Source: Takakia lepidozioides (lineage: Eukaryota; Streptophyta; Takakiopsida; Takakiales; Takakiaceae). From it: a stretch of 64,000 nt of DNA. Within the stretch, counting starts at the first letter, position 1. Each line of letters begins with the position of its first letter. The notes below the pieces were generated by a model that worked only from the letters and a program-made list of their open reading frames with translations, searched no databases and was not told the DNA's origin. The position numbers were made by a program, and so were the translations under genes. This document shows, piece by piece, positions 29,771 to 44,120 of this stretch. The DNA is taken from positions 41,494,042-41,558,041 of the forward strand of contig CM060734.1 in NCBI GenBank assembly GCA_030704615.1, given 5' to 3'.

Positions 29771-30520
29771 ATGCTCGTCAATCTCCAAAGCCATGCAGCA
29801 GAGATGCCTGCTCCTGGTTCTGCTCAGCCCTTCCCAGCCCTTGCTCTCAAAGGTTGTCCATTCAACCTCTCTCAAGCTGACCCCAAGTCTATCTGCATCA
29901 CTCCCATGATTTACAGGCGACTTCCCTCCCCTTCCTTTATTGTCACGGCAAATGACGGCATCAATATGGAATCCTTATGGATAACTGCAAATGACATTGA
30001 CATCTTCATGGCGAAAAATCCAATTGACAACAGCCCAATCCCTACTTTCCGCACTAAGATTGACAATTTCGAGCACGGCTTGCACATCTGTCTCTTCACC
30101 CTCATGCTGGGATCACATGGGGGGCTTTCATTGAAGACTGTCCAGGCCTTGGCTCCAATTTGTCCCCGTCAACAAAGATTCTTGCCATTATGGACGAGAA
30201 GGATCTGCTGCTACCAGGGCACTCTTCCAAGGGTGAGTGGATTCACTTCGCTTCCCTGCAGCTGGACGCAGTCCATTTATTCATCGGCCTTCTGCTCATC
30301 TCACTGCGATGAACTTATCCATACGGGTGTCTCCACAATCAAGCGCAGCCTGCGACTCGAGACTGGTATTCATGTGACTCGGCTGCCTCCCCCTCGAATC
30401 ACGGAAGTGTTTCTTCTATCTTCTCTCTTTCTTTTTCACTGTTCCTTTCTCTTTCTCTTGCTCTTTCCCCCCCGAACCTACCTGCCCCCTTCGAGCTGCC
30501 AGCGGCGGACAACTCCATAG
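29771..30520 (+). other. Unrecognised open frame
   Basis: A 249-codon frame. Residues about 28-110 (GCPFNLSQADPKSICITPMI, then FIVTANDGINMESLWITAND and DNFEHGLHICLFTLMLGSH) have a protein-like composition. Near 30160 the plausible reading moves to another frame (KILAIMDEKDLLLPGHSSKG). The end is a low-complexity CT-rich stretch. I recognise no family; it may be a decayed transposon or captured fragment, or chance. Confidence 0.25.
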
Positions 30521-30683
30521 TCATAAGAATGTGCGACATCTCCCACAAGGTTTTGCCATTCTTCATGTTATCTGCAGCAAAATCGCCCCAATGGAGAAAA
30601 CCAAACACTCAGGCATGGAACTCATCACCTGCAAGAATCCCAGCATATACACGCAGTGGTGTAATAAGCCCCCGACACAGGTG

Positions 30684-31356
<673 letters not shown>

Positions 31357-31504
31357 TTTTATTCTAGTCGTTTTCACACTGTGCTTATTTAACTTGACAT
31401 CTCGTCTAGTTGATGTTGATGACTCATTGAGTCAAGGACCCATTCAAATCTGGGGTGGAAAGAAGCCCCGTGTGCCTCCAACGGTGTCTGAGAAAAAAAC
31501 AAGT

Positions 31505-31599
31505 GGTCTCAGCAGCGCAGATGGTCTCAATGGAGCCGCATGCGCAGGTGGTCTCAGCAGCGCAAGTGGTCTCAATGGAGCCACATGCGCAGGTGGTCT
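31505..31599 (+). repeat. 45 bp tandem repeat, two units
   Basis: Units start at 31505 and 31550, with the first bases of a third at 31595. Each is 45 bases (15 codons), with two GGTCTCA-type sub-repeats. In the plus frame from 31394 it reads GLSSADGLNGAACAG, GLSSASGLNGATCAG. It lies directly before transposase-like codons. Confidence 0.8.
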
Positions 31600-31790
31600 C
31601 CTAATACTACTAGCACGTTGCAGCCCATGGATGCTGGCATAATAAAGTCATTCAAAGCCCAATATCGCAAAGACCTTATTGGCCACAAAATTCACTGTCT
31701 TACGACGAATGCGGATCTGAAATTGATGTATATCAAGATGTGAAAATGGTGAAGAAAGTATGGCAGGTGCACATTACTTCAAAAACTCCA
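31600..31790 (+). pseudogene. pogo-like (Tc1/mariner superfamily) transposase relic
   Basis: Codons from 31600 read PNTTSTLQPMDAGIIKSFKAQYRK. This is the block around the third catalytic residue in DDE_1 / CENP-B-like pogo transposases (NTTSxLQPLDQGIIxxFKxxYR), with Asp-Ala in place of Asp-Gln. After a one-base shift near 31737 the next frame reads DVKMVKKVWQV, which fits the following helix of the family. Only this C-terminal piece is left; the DNA-binding domain and the first two acidic residues are missing. Confidence 0.75.
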
Positions 31791-34700
31791 CGGCAGTGAT
31801 TCGAATCTGCGTAGCTATGTTGACATTTGGATGTGAGAGCAACAATTATTTTTTCTTTATGTTTTTTCTTTTTAGAGAGTCTGCGTGTAGCAAGCGTTCG
31901 ATTCAGTTCTAGCCTGAAAAAAAAGACCCGTTTTGTCCATATTACAAACATCAGTAGGATGGTACCTTGACACAATGTCCTTGATTTCTTGAATGCAAGC
32001 TGCAGTTTCGAGAGAAGTATCGGCAGAAACTCCTCTACTTCTGCAAGGAGGATCACTCTGGACTTAACGGACCAATGACGCGTGTACACAATTGCAAAGA
32101 TTTACGGTCTTTTAACAGATACATACATGATGAGGGTCTCGAAATTGTGGTGAAAGTTGACGGAGAATGATCAAAGTTCTGTATATCTGCGAGGTCTTGT
32201 ATTAGGACTTCCAAAACTTAGTCGACGGGTTGCCAATATCGTCATCCTCCTTATAATCGAATTCACACATCCGTTTTTTTAGCAGCTTAGTCCGAAACCC
32301 GTCTTCTTCGTCGAAATCAACACATCAAGGGGATCAAATGAAAGTTCGTTAATAATCTCTTGAGGAGCGACGATAGAACTTATCAAATGAATCTCGTCTT
32401 CTGATGGATAAGAAATCAGTTTCAACTACAATGTTTCCATGGATAAGTCATCGAATATTAACTTTTACTCATTAAACCTTGAGGTTCAGTCTTACTCCCT
32501 AGTGAAATAACATGTCATCATAACGATTCACAAGTTACTCTTATAACATATATCTGATACGTAAAACACAAACTCTTACAGTATATATCTGATACGTAGA
32601 AGCCAAATATACCACACACTTGTTCAATTGTGTCTTAGAATTTTTGCAACATCATTAAGACATGTCAATGTAACTCCAAACACAACACAAGAACATGAAC
32701 ATACAAAGTTTTAGAAAAATTCTCTAAAAAACACTACAATCCATAGTGGAGAGAATAGAGTCCCAGAGCGAAGAGGCAACGATTAGAGAGAAAAAATCAA
32801 AGCATCTGAGTGCATTGTTGCAACACAATCCAGTGAAAAAAACCGTCAACCACAAGGATTGTATATAAAGCAAAGATGATAGAAAATGAAAAGCAAGAAG
32901 AAAGGGAAGACGGGGTCGTTGGAGGAAAAGACGAAGTGCAACCATTAGAAGGAAACCTAATCTCCTCTACAATGTAATCTACAATTGATATAATACAACA
33001 AGTCCATTCTACGGAGTGCAACACATCGAGTCTACATAGCTAGGCAGTGTGCACTATCATAATGCAAAATCATATTCTATTGGAATTAATACAAAGGATG
33101 CACATTTCCATTCGAACTCAATCTTATTGCAGTGAAAGCCAACATCTCAAAATCGAAATCCATAATTTTGTGTTGTGGAGGAGGATGATCGCCATCTAAG
33201 ATGTGCCTAAGTTAAGTACAGATGACACACAAGCGAGGGAAAAGAAGGGAATTCGATGAGGGAGAAAGACTTGCCACATGTGCAAAATTGCGGGTGGAGA
33301 CCACCGCACATGTTTGGGTAAGTAAGTCGTCTGTCAATGGATGTGACCCTTGGTCAAACCCGTTTCTCATATACGAGTCCATACATAGAGATTCTATGCT
33401 CTCTCCAAGCTATTCATTCACTTCTCATTCATGTAATTTACGAGTTAGTTGTTCAACCACGGTGTTGCATGCCTTTCAACACCATTGGGCCTTGCAGGTG
33501 TGTTGAAGGGAAACCAATTTCCATGGATGGATTCAATGCAAAATGTAGGAGGACCTTTCCAACTTGATTGACCACATTAGGACCATTCAGTCTTCCATAC
33601 ACCACACATCGAATTTTTCCTATATTCTAAAAGGTGGAAAAATGCAAAACAAATGCTGTTTTGGACTCAGCCCCTAGTACTGCAAACTTATGGTCTACCC
33701 ATTTGAATGTTTTTCCTACTTTGCAGAAAAAAGAAAAGAACTTGTGAGCACTAACGGTTCCGTTAATGGGAGCCAACTGTTGAGGCACAGCAAGCTACAC
33801 AATCCTCAGGGTCAGATTACATGCAAACCATCCTTCAATTTTCGGTACCAAGATGATGGCTTTCGCATTGTGCCCCTCATGTTTCAAGCACTGCACGTTG
33901 TAGCACTGCTTTTCTCTCCTCGAATCTTCCTTGCCTTGTCTACCAGTTGATTGCCAAAACCCACCTCATTAACGGCTTCCAAAAGGGCAGGTTTCATTCA
34001 ACCCCACATCATCCACTTCCAGTTGCTAGTTTGACTTTCTTAGTCTGAAAGGAGAGGCAGAGGAACGAGGAACTGAAGTTAGAACGGCCAGCGATCGAGA
34101 GAAGGAGAGAGAAGAGAAGAAAAAGAAAGAATTTCAAGCACAATGAGCGCTCATAATTGCTTGGTGGATTTGCTGCAAAATCCTCGCAGGTTCTTGGGTT
34201 GGGTTACCCCTGGTCAGTGGTCACCCACACATATGACGTCTTCTTGAGGTAGGTGGGCGAATACGGAGTACTGGTCTGGTTTGGATTTGAATTCCACACT
34301 GTCTGCATCAACTTGTGCAATTCACTGGTGGGTTTTGACGAAAAATTGAGGTTGCACTGTATTGATGGATCGTAGGTCAAGTGCAAGCCTCTAAAAGATA
34401 AACGGGCTCAATAGTGCACCCCCAGACCCCCTGGAATTATTTTCACAGCGAAGTTTTGGACATTTTGGTGCAGTAGGAATCTGGGGAGTTGGCCTTGGGG
34501 GTTGTGAATGCAGGCCTCCCTCCTTTGAAAAGAGTGTGCTGGTGAGATTACTCGCCATGATGTAATGCCTCAGAATTTGTGGTGGGTTTTAAATTCCACT
34601 TTTGGGCCTTTCCACAATCAGAAACTTCTTGAATGAAGTGGTTCATGGTAATGAGATTGCATCCCCTCTCTTGGTCCCCTTTTTGCTACTATCGTTTTCC

Positions 34701-36543
34701 CAGTTTATGTAAGGTATTTGTAGTTTTTATTGTGGGCGTAAATACATTTACCACAACAGTTTGCTTCAAAGAACTACAAGGACATTATATCTAAGTTTTT
34801 ATGAACTTCTGTTAAAAGGCAGAAACATCCGCAGTGAATTTACCCTACATTCGGACTTCTACTTTCAAAATTGTAACTTCCATGCGTGCGAGGGATGAGA
34901 TATGAGAGGGATTTACAGCTTGGAAATGGCGGTAGGCTGGGGAGGGAGTTGATTTCTGGCAAGTGTAGAATTGTTTCCGCAACCTGTGAACTGAAAGCAA
35001 TCCTCTCTTACTATCCATAAACTGGCGACAGCTTTAGGAGTGAGCTGAGGGGATTAGGCGATTTTTTACTTGCAGGTCATCCAGGGTGATCCAACTCGAC
35101 CCTTTTTTGGGGCTGGGGGTTGGAATAAGGTTGGGACTTGTGACCTTGGGGCCTGAGTTTTAAGGTGAGGAATTCAGCCACCAGAATTGCCTGGCCCCTC
35201 TGGAAGTAGGCATTGAAACCTGCTCAGCTCTTATGGGAGGAATTATCACTAGCAGTTAAAGATGCACCACAAGCCATAGCAACTATGTCTTAATGTGTGG
35301 ATGCCTAAAACTTTTTCTTCCAGCGAACAAACTCTTTTATGGCTCAATGATCATTATCCATGCATTGTGGAGTAACCTCCACAGTTACATTTGAAAGATA
35401 AGTGTTACCTGATTATTCCAGCTATTACTCCTACTTACTCAGCTTGGAGTTCTTTGGTTTCTGTGGTTAGGCTGTGGTTTGGGCACTTGGCTACATTACC
35501 AGTACGAGACTTAGTGTGGGGCCAATGTTGCATAGTCCACCAACCGTTAGCATTAGTATCACCTCATAAATTGTGTACCTAAAGATGTCAAAGTCTCTAG
35601 AAAAGGCCCCGGTCCAAGTAACTTACTGTTCCTCACCTTCCATTAGGAAGCAGTAGCCTAACGATCAGGGAGGCATTACAGGATATAGTGGTGTGATGGT
35701 GCTTCTGTCTCAAATACTCTGAAATTACCAGCATGGTTGCCACTATTTGTTCCTTGTGAGAGGCAACCAGTGACACTGACAGGTCAAGAAAGCAAGTCTC
35801 ACATATTCAAGTGTTTAAATGTGCACATGTCATGTGTCCAGCAGTCCCAGAAACTTTGAAGTTTCAGTATGGGTTTGTCACTCTGAAGACAAGTTATCTT
35901 TCTGCATGTTGAGAAGGGATACTATCAGTTTGATTGTCCATGCAGAGGCACACGCACATACATCCATACACCAGGTCTCCCCCTTTAGAGCCTCAGGAGC
36001 TGACCCCAAGTAGCACAGCTGCCATGCTCCAATTTGGTGTATTCTGATGGTCTCCTCACGGAGACAGCTTCATCTGGCAACGATTGGATACTGGTGGATG
36101 CAGAACGCGAGAGATAGGGTACTGATGGAATTTGCTGACTACATTGTGGCTTCTGCCAAGTTCCACAGGTAGGTCTTGATCCAACTAGCCGACCTTTGTC
36201 ACATAGCCACTTTCAATGCTCTTAGAGTCGTGTTCTTTTTCTGTTTTTATAATGTCCAACCCAATTTTAAAACGAGGTCTTCTGCGTACATTCTCTTTTG
36301 GTTCTACTTTGTCCTTAGGCCTTGGGGGTCGCCTGTGGATGTCGTGAAGTTTCTCTCTCTCTCTCTCGGGTAATCAACAAAATGAAGTGGTACCTAATAC
36401 CGAAAGGATGATGTGTGCCAAAGTGATCATTCTGCTTATGGTTTCTCTTCACCCCAGAGGACTACTGTCTCCTGGGGCAGCGTGGTCTAATCTTGCCTAA
36501 GCCTTCCACCAGATGGCTAAAATTGGTGAACCATACACCCATG
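31791..36543. other. Gene-free stretch
   Basis: AT-rich to mixed sequence. Short open frames at 32724-33024 (minus), 33222-33567 and 33690-33950 (plus) show no recognisable domain. I see no conserved exon. Confidence 0.45.
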
Positions 36544-36597
36544 GGGATTGAACCCTGGCCATCAAAGTGGCTTTGTAGCCAATCGGGCCATCTACTG
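36544..36597 (-). repeat. tRNA-like SINE head
   Basis: On the minus strand a pol III A-box-like TGGCCCGATTGG (36590-36579) is followed by a B-box GGTTCAATCCC (36554-36544) at tRNA-like spacing. A proper cloverleaf does not form, so this is likely a SINE or tRNA pseudogene. Confidence 0.5.
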
Positions 36598-38387
36598 GAT
36601 GTTGTGCCATCGCAAGTTTAAGCTCAGTTCAAATGCTGTCAGTTGAAAATCCCATACCAGGGGTTGGGTCATGTGATCACTACCTCGCATCTGAAAGCAG
36701 CTATGAAGAGGAACACTGAATCGTGAGGCACTGTGTTGAATAATAACCTTCATAGTTTTCTTGCAATGTTCACCTCTTTTCTGCTGGGTTAAGAGATGTT
36801 GATTGCCTATCTGTCGCATTCAAGTAATATGATCACCAGAGGAACAATTATTATGATGTCTGTCCTGCAAGATGTCCCATAATGGTTTAGGATGAAGGCA
36901 TCTTTCAGGCTGAAGCTAATGAGTGCCACACCAAGTCATGTTTGCCTAGGCATATTGGACAGGGTTAACCATATTGGCTGTGCGTAGCTAACGACTGGCC
37001 TGTTGTTATGCAGCAGTGTTGGCTGGATTTGCTCCAGAGAAGGTGCTTCCTCTTGGGAGCTGTGGTAGAGTGACTGTCCTTAAAACTATGTTATTTGGTA
37101 GAGAGGTCTTTCCCACGGTTCAGCAGACAACATAAATTTTGATTATGACATCATTTGAAATAGTGCTAGGGTGTGAGCACCAGAAGAGACAATTGTGTTT
37201 AAGCCCCATGTTTTAAATGCCGTCTCTTTTGGCAGGGGTCAGTAGGTAGACTTTCATGCAGAGGGACGGTGCCCATAAGAGTGACTTGACATCCTACTGC
37301 AGTACTGGGTTTCTTGATAATTCAATTCAATGTTTATTTGGACATTTAGTCATGCCTGATAATACACTGATGGCAATGTAAAAATTGGCCGATTGAGGAC
37401 AACTTGCTCAAGCTAGAAAAAGCCATCTGCTCATGTCTCCCAGTGCGCAGAAGCCCAGTTGTTAAAATGCTAGTTTGTTTCTTAGCAGTTAGAAGCTCTA
37501 AACATTGCTCTGTTTTTCCAGGCTGCTGGCAGCTGTCGAGGGCTGGGATCCCGCGGTGGTCTCCCACCTGAGTGGATGGCAGTGTGATTCGTTTCTTTGA
37601 ATCAACCCTTGTTTAATCCATATTCTTAGTTCTAGTTCCATATTCTGCGTGGTTATGCTTCAAATCTGGTCTGCAGTAAAGGATCAGAAGGGAATGAGTG
37701 AACCTGGGTGAGCAGGCAGTGGTGGATGTGGCGTTGATTGCAGTAAGGGGAGGGGAGGGCCCCACAGGTAGTTACTGTGGATTCAAAAATCGTTGTGGTA
37801 GCTGTTGGAAAAAGGACGTGTTGCCACACAGGGCCTATAATCTTTCAACCTTGAAGACCTGCAAAAACCTGTGATCAAAAGTTGAGGTATACGGACAGAC
37901 CACCAGAGTTATGGTCAGTACTGTAAATAAGCATAAGGACGTCACTGCGCACTACCTTGCTCTAGTGTGGGATTGGCAATTGCTGGAGCACAAATCACCA
38001 TTCAGAGTGAACACAAAACCAGCACGTTGTGTAGAGCTGCTTTGGCAACTAACTACATTTGATTACGTGCTTGAAGGATTGGAGAGAACTTTTGAAGGGC
38101 CACATCTTGGGTGTAAACAAGAAGAGCGGCGGTGCCATGCAGCGGCACCAAAATGGACTTCGACAATGAGCAACAGCTAGTAATTTGGGCAGAAGACACT
38201 CACTACTAGGCCACCACCATTGCAACAGAAGAGTTGAAGAAACGGTCTTCCTGGCATACCAAACGTGGCAAATGCAGATGGTCGTGAGTACACGTAGTGT
38301 GTCGGCGTCGGGGTGCATATTGCACGTCGACAGTTTATCAAGCCAGAAACGCTGAAAATAGAGTGAACATGCAGCTCAGTTGCTTTA
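36598..38387. other. Gene-free stretch upstream of the 38.4 kb exon
   Basis: No recognised gene or repeat. The last few hundred bases would hold the promoter and 5' UTR if the 38388 exon is real. Confidence 0.4.
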
Positions 38388-38732
38388 ATGAGCAGGAAAA
38401 CTATGAGAGGGGCGTCAGGCCCATCTTGCACCTGCAAGAGGGTGATACTAGTAGTGTGCGCGATAGCTAATCTGGGTGTATTTCTTTATATGCTGTACAC
38501 ATTGTTACAGCCATCCTCATCTTCCAGTCACTTTGTCGATTATGTGAGGACCTGGCACCCTGCAGACGGATTTAGTTCTAGGAGCATCTCCAGGATGCCA
38601 CGGATCGAAGCGGAGGAAGCCGGAAATCTTCTAAGCTCCAAGCCATTTGGTCTGACCCAACGATTGAAGCAGATCCGCGACCAGGTAGCTATGGACGGTA
38701 CTGCCAGCAAGTCGAAGCGCAATGGGCTACAG
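38388..38732 (+). CDS. First exon of an unrecognised small type II membrane protein
   Basis: ATG at 38388 opens 115 codons ending at a possible donor (CTACAG|GTTTGG). The product starts with a Cys/Lys/Arg-rich segment (MSRKTMRGASGPSCTCKR), then one strongly hydrophobic stretch VILVVCAIANLGVFLYMLY (about 20-38), a Ser-rich linker and a charged segment (FGLTQRLKQIRDQVAMDG). This looks like a short cytosolic tail, a signal anchor and a lumenal stem. Codons look genuine, but no domain is diagnostic and I could not find the next exon. Confidence 0.45.
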
Positions 38733-41700
38733 GTTTGGCTCCGATCATCATCACGTGATAAAATCTAAGAGAAACTGGATGAGAACCCAGAAACTGCAGG
38801 ATTTCGAATTTTTCAGGGCACGGGTGTTATCATATTTTTTATGCATCGAAGCTCCCTACAGCCACAGCTGGTATCTGCTTGATGTTAATAAGCACACACA
38901 TTCTTTCGAAAAAAACCTCTTGCAGGAGGCGATTCCACACATATGTAGAATTTTACAGTGGACATGTGCGCATCTAGGACCATGTCTGCAGTCGGTCAAG
39001 AGTTATTTTTCCTCGACCCTCCTCATTTAGGAATCTCATCAAACCTTCAATGATCCAATTTGTGCACAGAGCCCAAAGAGAAAAACTGGAATGCGATTAA
39101 ACTACCAGGCTGGACCATAGTGGGATTTCAGAAGTCTTAACTCTCCAAGTCATGAATGCCCAAACACACGAGAATTCCAGTTCTCTGTCTCATCAGTACA
39201 TTGGATCCACAAGCTGTTGGCTCATCCCTTGATAACCTCAAGTTCCTACGACTGGAGAGAACGTTGGTGAGACGATTACCTGCTATTACTACCAAGTCGA
39301 AAAATGTTTGACCCACCCATTTTTTCCACAACGAAGATGCGTGTCCCTCGCTGAGAAACTAGAGCGGGCCGAAGGATCCAAATCATCGGAAAACTGGAAC
39401 TGCTCAGCTAACGGAAGCTCTCGCTGTGGGGTTGCAGAAGCTGGGGAGGAGTACGGACCAGGACGACGTTGGATTTGCCTTGCAGGCGGCCATCGACAGA
39501 GAGGAGCAAGATGGTAGGCTCGGATTCGAAGGCGATGATGCATTCAGTACTAGATGATGGATGATACATTGATCATGCCACTGAAGCTCACCCAGAACCG
39601 AGCACATATTTTGTTGGCCCCATCACAGAACAACGGCTTCTGATTTCTTACACAGAACCATGCTTGGATTCATTGGTAGCTACTAGCGAAGCCAGGCTAG
39701 CAACCAGCTCTGTGGGTTCGACCTTTCCCTGCCGAGGAGAAGTGTAACGCTTCTCCGCACGCTTATGAGCGTGCAAGCATTATGATTACTGGCTTAAGCA
39801 GGCTTTAACAATCACCTGGTGTCAGTCAAAACTGAGTAGCTCCCCTTCGACAAAGGAAAGGAAACATTTAACAAAAAGCAAACACTGATGTTTTCGTATG
39901 GTAATTGAATGTATCCGTCTTGTCAGTTGCAACTTGCAACGGCCTCATAGTAGTTAGCTTGATCATCACTTGTCACTGCCTTAATAAACAATGATTATCT
40001 ATCCCATAAACATCTTCTGCTTGAATTGCATGAATCACGCTACAGACTGCTACAACGTTACAACAGGGCCATCATATTGTTTTTGAGGTTTAGATCATCA
40101 TGATAGAATTCGGTTGAGGAAATTAAGAAAGCGGTCTCTTGTTAGAGTATCCCGTTTGGACAGAGAGAAAATTTGGGTGGAAAATTTTGAAGTCTGAAAA
40201 CTGGACTTTCATCAGCCCAGATGCATGTGTTACAGGAGCCACATGTTAAGTCGTTCATTCAGATTGGAGGCAGTGCACAAGAATCTAAGGTGCAAGTTTG
40301 AGTTACACAAAAGTCCAAAAAGAAGTGATGATGACAGAGATATGAGCGTGACTTTGGCCAACAGTATGAAACAGATGTACTCGAAATCTGACATATGAAC
40401 ATTGATAAGGATTGTCAGCATCATACAGTACCAAGCCACTGACGCTGACGTTGTGAAAAGTATGAAACACCTAACAGCAGTCATAATTTGATCGTTTCTC
40501 TGCTGGAGTACAGTAGCTCTCATCAGTTGGTTCACCTGCAGCAGTGATTGCAAACCGTCGTAGGAATTCCTACAATGCTGCCAAAATATGTAATGATGTG
40601 CTCTCTTAAAAAGAAGGAGAAAGAGGATTAGCGGTCTTCAGAGGAGGTCAATGGTGGGATGTGTTTTTCCCTAAATGTAGAGACACTAAGACTCCACTTG
40701 CTCTTGGGTACCCACAAAGAAAGACCGATAGCTAGCCTAGTCAAATTCTTGCACGAAGACTTGGGAGGTAGATCTATCTCGAGGTCAGATCGTGACTCCC
40801 ACCCATGGGCCTTACCTCGATTTGTCTCCTCTGCAACCTTTTGAACCTCAGGAATCTATGAGCCTCAAGCTAGGAGTTTTCTCCAACCTATGTACATCAC
40901 GTAAGAGACCCGATGTTCTCTCTTCAAATGCCACTCTAGTTTCCCTAGTTCTCTTATCGTTGAGGTCAAATACGTTTAAGCTTGATTTTATAGGTACTAC
41001 TACGTTTGTAACGAGTAAGATTCATCTTCGTGGAGGAAACACGGTGGGTTTCTGTTGCTGTTGGTGTGAAGTGTGAATCTGCGTTGTGCAAGGGGTTGTG
41101 TCAAGGGGAATACCGGCGGAGATCCGCGGAGCCTCCTGTGTGTGGGGATGTTGGCACATCGACCCACCTCCCCCTCGAAGGCTGACATTAAACTAATGTC
41201 CGAAATGGAAGGAGATTCGTTGAGATCTTGCCTTTGAAGTTTTTATTTGCCTTACATAACTATCTGAGCCCTGATCGTTTCATCGTCTTGGTTCTCAGTT
41301 GCTGTTCGAACGCTTCCAATTGTAGAAAGATCACAGAATCACCAATTACTTTCCAGATACAGGAAAGAGTGCTGCATGTGATACTGCGTGGGTCGTCTTC
41401 AAGGCAATCCCTTTGCAATTATGTGCGGAGTTGAAGGGGAATTGGCCAAAATGTAGACACTCATGGCCTGTTGTAGAATGTAGGTTTTGAAGTTTCCAGG
41501 AACATTTTCACGAAAATGAGGAGGATTTACTAGTAACTTATTTTTACACGGATGCAGTAGCCTTGCGGCCATATCTCGGTATGGAATTGCGAACGGCTCG
41601 CTGATCAACATTGTCTCAAGTGCGAGAGAGCTTCTGTACTAAAACCAAGGATTCAAAGAGATTGTCAGTGAGAATGCGTCATTTCCCCCGCTTTTATTGC

Positions 41701-43839
41701 GTAGATTGTCAGAGGTGGAAGGTGCGGGGCGGAGTGAAGGAAGGCTTGCTGGGGAGAATGAGTCAGAGGAGTGCTAGAATAGGTGGTTGTGGTTTGTATG
41801 GGGCAGAGAGTGTGGTGAGCGAGCTCTGTTCGTGGGGTCAGCCTGGGTTCTCTAGGATTCATTTGTATTGCCTTTTAGAAGAGCTTGAAATGTACTGAAA
41901 AGAGAACATGCAATGTACATCACAGTGATGGGCCATCCGATACTTGATTACAGGGCTTTTTCATTTCAGTCATCCCCACACTTGATTACGGGAGCATGTG
42001 AATTAGGCTGTCCCAGGAAAAAACGTTCAATGTGCGGTTTGGTTCACGAGTGTTTTCTATGAACACGAGCTCCCTCTTGCTCTCCCTCTTTTCTTTCTGT
42101 CTAGTCTGATGGCAATGCATGTGGGCAAACATTACTAGATATTTGCAGTAGTATGTTTTTTGGTCATTCTGCATGATCTTCATCCTAAAAACACAGCCTT
42201 GTCTCTCAAGGACACTGAAGCATATTGTGTGGATCATGGGGGTGGGGCTGGGTCCAGCAATGATATTGCAAGCTTGGTGGTTACGAGGGCTTATCCTCCC
42301 CATTATTTTTCCTTCCTTGCCAACAAGAACACTCACAACCTGGCCCAAGCCTGACACACTACAGCAACACCACAGAAGATCGAAGATTGCCACACAACTG
42401 TATCACCTTATGATTTGTATTTGTAAAATAAGTGGTCTTGTTCTGCTAGTGTAGCAGCCACTGGGGGAGCACATTTAGGAGATGACAGATGTAGAAAAGC
42501 CCAGTGTCGTCCGATACTGGAATCAGCCTTTCGACAATGTAGTAAAAAACAGGGTGCGCCATGCCAGTGCTAGGCACCTTGTCTAGGTGGTGCCTAGAAC
42601 TGGGCACAGTGTGCGCACATCCAAAGACATCAGTGTGATATTGCCCTGTGGAATTGTAGGCTGCAGCAGTATCACAAAAAGCATGAGCTACACATACATT
42701 CACCAAACAAGTTCATGCCATTTTTCAGTCTGGGTGGAGGTCTCCAAATCCAATCATAATATGTCGCAACAATTTGCCAACACTGAGCTGAAAAATCCAT
42801 GGACTAGGGACTTTTCTTGCACCTTCACCAAACACTGAGGGCAGCAGTGTGGATCCCTGTGTTGTTATCCCTGTGTTGGCTAGCCTGAGGTCTATGAGAT
42901 TGTGGCCAACTCTTCCATAGAAAGCTCGATGGAATCAAGAACCAAAACTTTCCACCCTTTCCACCTGAGAACCAATGTGCTGCCACCTGTTTTGAGCTAC
43001 TTCAGCAGAAGCAGAAAGACATGGATTCGTTCAGGCGATGAAGGTCTGGGGCCTGGAAACCCGTTTGCAATTTTGATTTATTGTCATCCCGGGGCTTGAG
43101 AGGAGAGACCTCGACACAATTTGCCCAAGCTTGTGAGGATTGGGGCATTTTCCCAACTGACTAAGCAACGGGTTCCTGTTTTTCTGATGGAATGGGTGAG
43201 CAAACAAGTGAGAAGTTTCTGGCTTTGCTGAAAGCAGTGTGGTCCAGCAAGCAGAGAACCCCTTATGGTGTAGCCATATGCTTCCCTCTGATCACATTGC
43301 TCAGACTTCTTCACTCTTCACTTCCACATCACCACTCCAATTCAACTTCAGCTCTAAAAAGCCTTGTGCTTGATGCCTTTTGGTCTACAGTGTTTTTTTA
43401 AAAAATATAAATATTTTTATAACAGTGGAGGATCCGTTGGTGTGGAGATATGCTTGCCATCTTTATGACCCAAGTGATTGGCTGCCGTGCTGCATACATA
43501 TGAATTCACAGATCTCTACTTTATTACTCGCTTGCTCCCAATTAATGATATTATGAATTGTTTTTTAATTAATTTGTTTATTTTGCTCTACGATATGGAG
43601 GGTAGGGGATGACGGTCATTACTGCCTTTCATTTCAGCACTTATTATTTCTTTCACTTGCGCAGTAAGTACATTCGCTTGGCATTTATTTCCTAACAGGA
43701 ACCCCAGTAAGTACGAGAATACGGGAAACTACGATGTAACGTTATACGTATGAAGGCACGACAGCATCTACTTTGACTAGGCACGACACACGGTTATGCT
43801 CGGGCCCACTCCGACACGCACACCTGGAACATCCCCACC
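38733..43839. other. Gene-free stretch
   Basis: No confident exon. Open frames at 39289-39543 and 40230-40553 (minus) and 41611-41898 (plus) lack recognisable motifs. It could hold introns or 3' sequence of the 38388 gene. Confidence 0.4.
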
Positions 43840-44120
43840 GGTCAAACCGCCGGGTATGAATTCCGACCCGCGATATTATGAGCCTGCCCGCGCGCGAAGT
43901 TAGCGAGATGACTCCCAGTGCCCACCCGGCCCGGCCCGACCCGAACCGACGCTCGCCCGCGCTGCCGCCATGTCTCGCCGCGCACCCACCCGCGACTTTC
44001 CAACCCGCCCACCCGCCGGCTCCGCCTCCCCGCTCGGCCGGCCACGCTGTCCGTTGAAAGGATCAACTCGCGCCACGTCACCGGCCGCACCCGTCACCTA
44101 CCTACCATCTTAATACCCGG
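43840..44120. other. GC-rich block 1
   Basis: Abrupt CCCG/CCGCC-rich island in otherwise AT-balanced DNA. The motif GAATTCCGACCCGCGATAT (43858-43876) recurs in similar form at 45791-45809, so it is partly a dispersed repeat. Open frames here are compositional artefacts. Confidence 0.5.

Noticed and set aside
30399-30608. Second MDHAR exon downstream of the first
   Set aside because: A frame after a CAG acceptor (FGFLHWGDFAADNMKNGK) contains an internal stop nearby and does not match the expected MDHAR C-terminal residues convincingly.
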